From Takakia lepidozioides (taxonomy: Eukaryota > Streptophyta > Takakiopsida > Takakiales > Takakiaceae), in contig CM060731.1 in assembly GCA_030704615.1 (NCBI GenBank), positions 38,504,001 to 38,564,000 on the forward strand: DNA of 60,000 nucleotides, written 5' to 3'. Positions within the stretch are counted from its first letter, which is position 1. Each line of letters starts with the position of its first letter. Position numbers and translations under genes: made by a program. A model generated the notes under the pieces. That model searched no databases. It was not told the DNA's origin and worked only from the letters and a program-made list of their open reading frames with translations. Positions 57,957-60,000 of this stretch are shown here, one piece after another.

Positions 57957-58958
57957 AAACGTGACTTATGTAGGAGGGTGTCACTGGATGATAAGCTGTT
58001 GAGCTGTTGCCATCCTATAATAGTGTTTCTACAGCATGCAATCACTGTGGAGGATGGATGCCTCGGCGTACTGCATGGAGTCATACTTCAACCCCATAAT
58101 GACACCCATGGCCCCAAAACGCTTTTTAATATTGATGGCTGGAGTCAGTTGGGCGTGGTATATTTTGAACCGAATGATATACTGTAGTACTAGTGTGGCC
58201 TGTGGCGTTGAGCACAGCTTGTACAAGATGACAGTTCACTTTTAAAAGGTCCAAGACTTTGGTATCTATCACCATCTTGCCATGCTCCTTGTATTGTGGA
58301 TGAATTGCCTCTGCAAGAGGTTTTGTGGCAATGTTTCATAACATCTACTAACTGCATACATTACGGAAATTGCTTTCCCCTATATCATTTGTTCTATGAA
58401 GACTGCAGGAATTATAGTATCTCGGCATTAGCACACTTTGACTCTCAGTAATCAGGATTATTTGGTGGCTATGTGTGAGCAATATGGCACTTTCAACTTC
58501 ATTCATATACAGTTTGGAGAGCAGACACTCCATACTTAGCTCTGAGAACTGTAGTTTCTGGGCTTGTCTGCAATGACTGCTCTGATTGTTCTTCGTTTCT
58601 GCTCTATGGACTTGGTTATAGGACTTAATAAGAAGATAACTACACCCAATTTAGAGGCAGTGTTATTTTGTGGTTATCCCTGGGTGGTTTCCCTTCTACA
58701 AGATTATTGTTCCTTGTCTTAGCAAAAAAACTACAGGGCTTCCTTCCCTTTTCAATAAACAAATCCCAAAGCTGGTTTGTTTCCAGCTTGCTATATTGAT
58801 TATATACAGAAGTGTATGTTTACAGAGAGATTGTATCATTTTCTCTGCGTGCATTGTCGATGCGTGAGTGTGATTGCTGAACCAAAAGTTCCGAGTGTCT
58901 GGAAGATCAGAAAAAGAGAGAGATGAGGGTCAGCCTATTGTAAAGCATAATGAAATCA
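57957..58958. other. Intergenic region between convergent ALDH and tubulin genes
   Basis: Holds the 3' ends of both genes. No gene or clear repeat is seen. Confidence 0.6.

Positions 58959-60000
<1,042 letters not shown>

Overview
The window is nuclear DNA of a streptophyte, most likely a charophyte green alga (Chara-like). The evidence is plant-type multi-exon genes with GT-AG introns, namely a glycine-rich secreted/surface protein at the left end, a complete ten-exon plant ALDH3 at 51.9-58.0 kb and alpha-tubulin at the right edge. In addition, a Ty3/gypsy element carries its own cytosine DNA methyltransferase, an arrangement reported for charophytes. Gene density is low and most of the window is transposon or decaying repeat-rich gene copies. 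The species assignment is inference.

Layout. 0.5-2.8 kb (-): 5' part of the glycine-rich protein gene. 2.8-5.4 kb: intergenic. 5.4-6.6 kb: probable LTR with a primer-binding site. 6.8-13.7 kb (-): Ty3/gypsy-type element with tandem LTR copies, gag, protease, C5-methyltransferase, an RT stub, integrase and a C-terminal PHD finger; RT/RNase H is deleted and stops are frequent. 14.4-14.9 kb: CACAGCCC minisatellite. 15.1-18.6 kb (+): degraded gene with a ParB-like motif, ending in a stray methyltransferase fragment. 19.8-22.3 kb (-): FCP1/NIF-type HAD phosphatase-like gene. 23.1-23.7 kb: LINE endonuclease fragment. 24.2-48.1 kb (+): a run of three FCP1-like units, two of which are split by DNA transposons whose ends I can define to the base.

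The first unit is split by a 6,754-bp CACTA element (25596-32349, TSD CAG) that carries a broken TNP2 transposase and a captured PPR fragment. The second is split by an 11,338-bp MULE-like element (33486-44823, TSD CCAGAAGAGC). In both cases the host reading frame is continuous across the target site. The MULE-like element has two divergent genes: a MULE/SWIM transposase (+) and an eight-exon accessory gene (-) with a ParB-like motif and a methyltransferase-like C-terminal part. Two introns of the accessory gene carry eleven copies of an about 22-bp palindrome related to GAATGTCGTCAACGACATTC.

The best candidate for a new system is this MULE: transposase plus ParB/methyltransferase-like protein plus a clustered palindromic site array inside the element. 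The layout resembles anti-silencing systems of VANDAL-type MULEs. The second candidate is the gypsy element that combines a DNA methyltransferase writer with a PHD reader. Both suggest transposons that manipulate host chromatin; this is inference from sequence architecture.

From 48.1 to 51.9 kb the DNA is AT-rich and without a recognisable gene. The ALDH3 gene then runs to 57,956, with rearranged LINE pieces in its 2-kb intron 8, and converges on alpha-tubulin (-), which runs off the window at 60,000.
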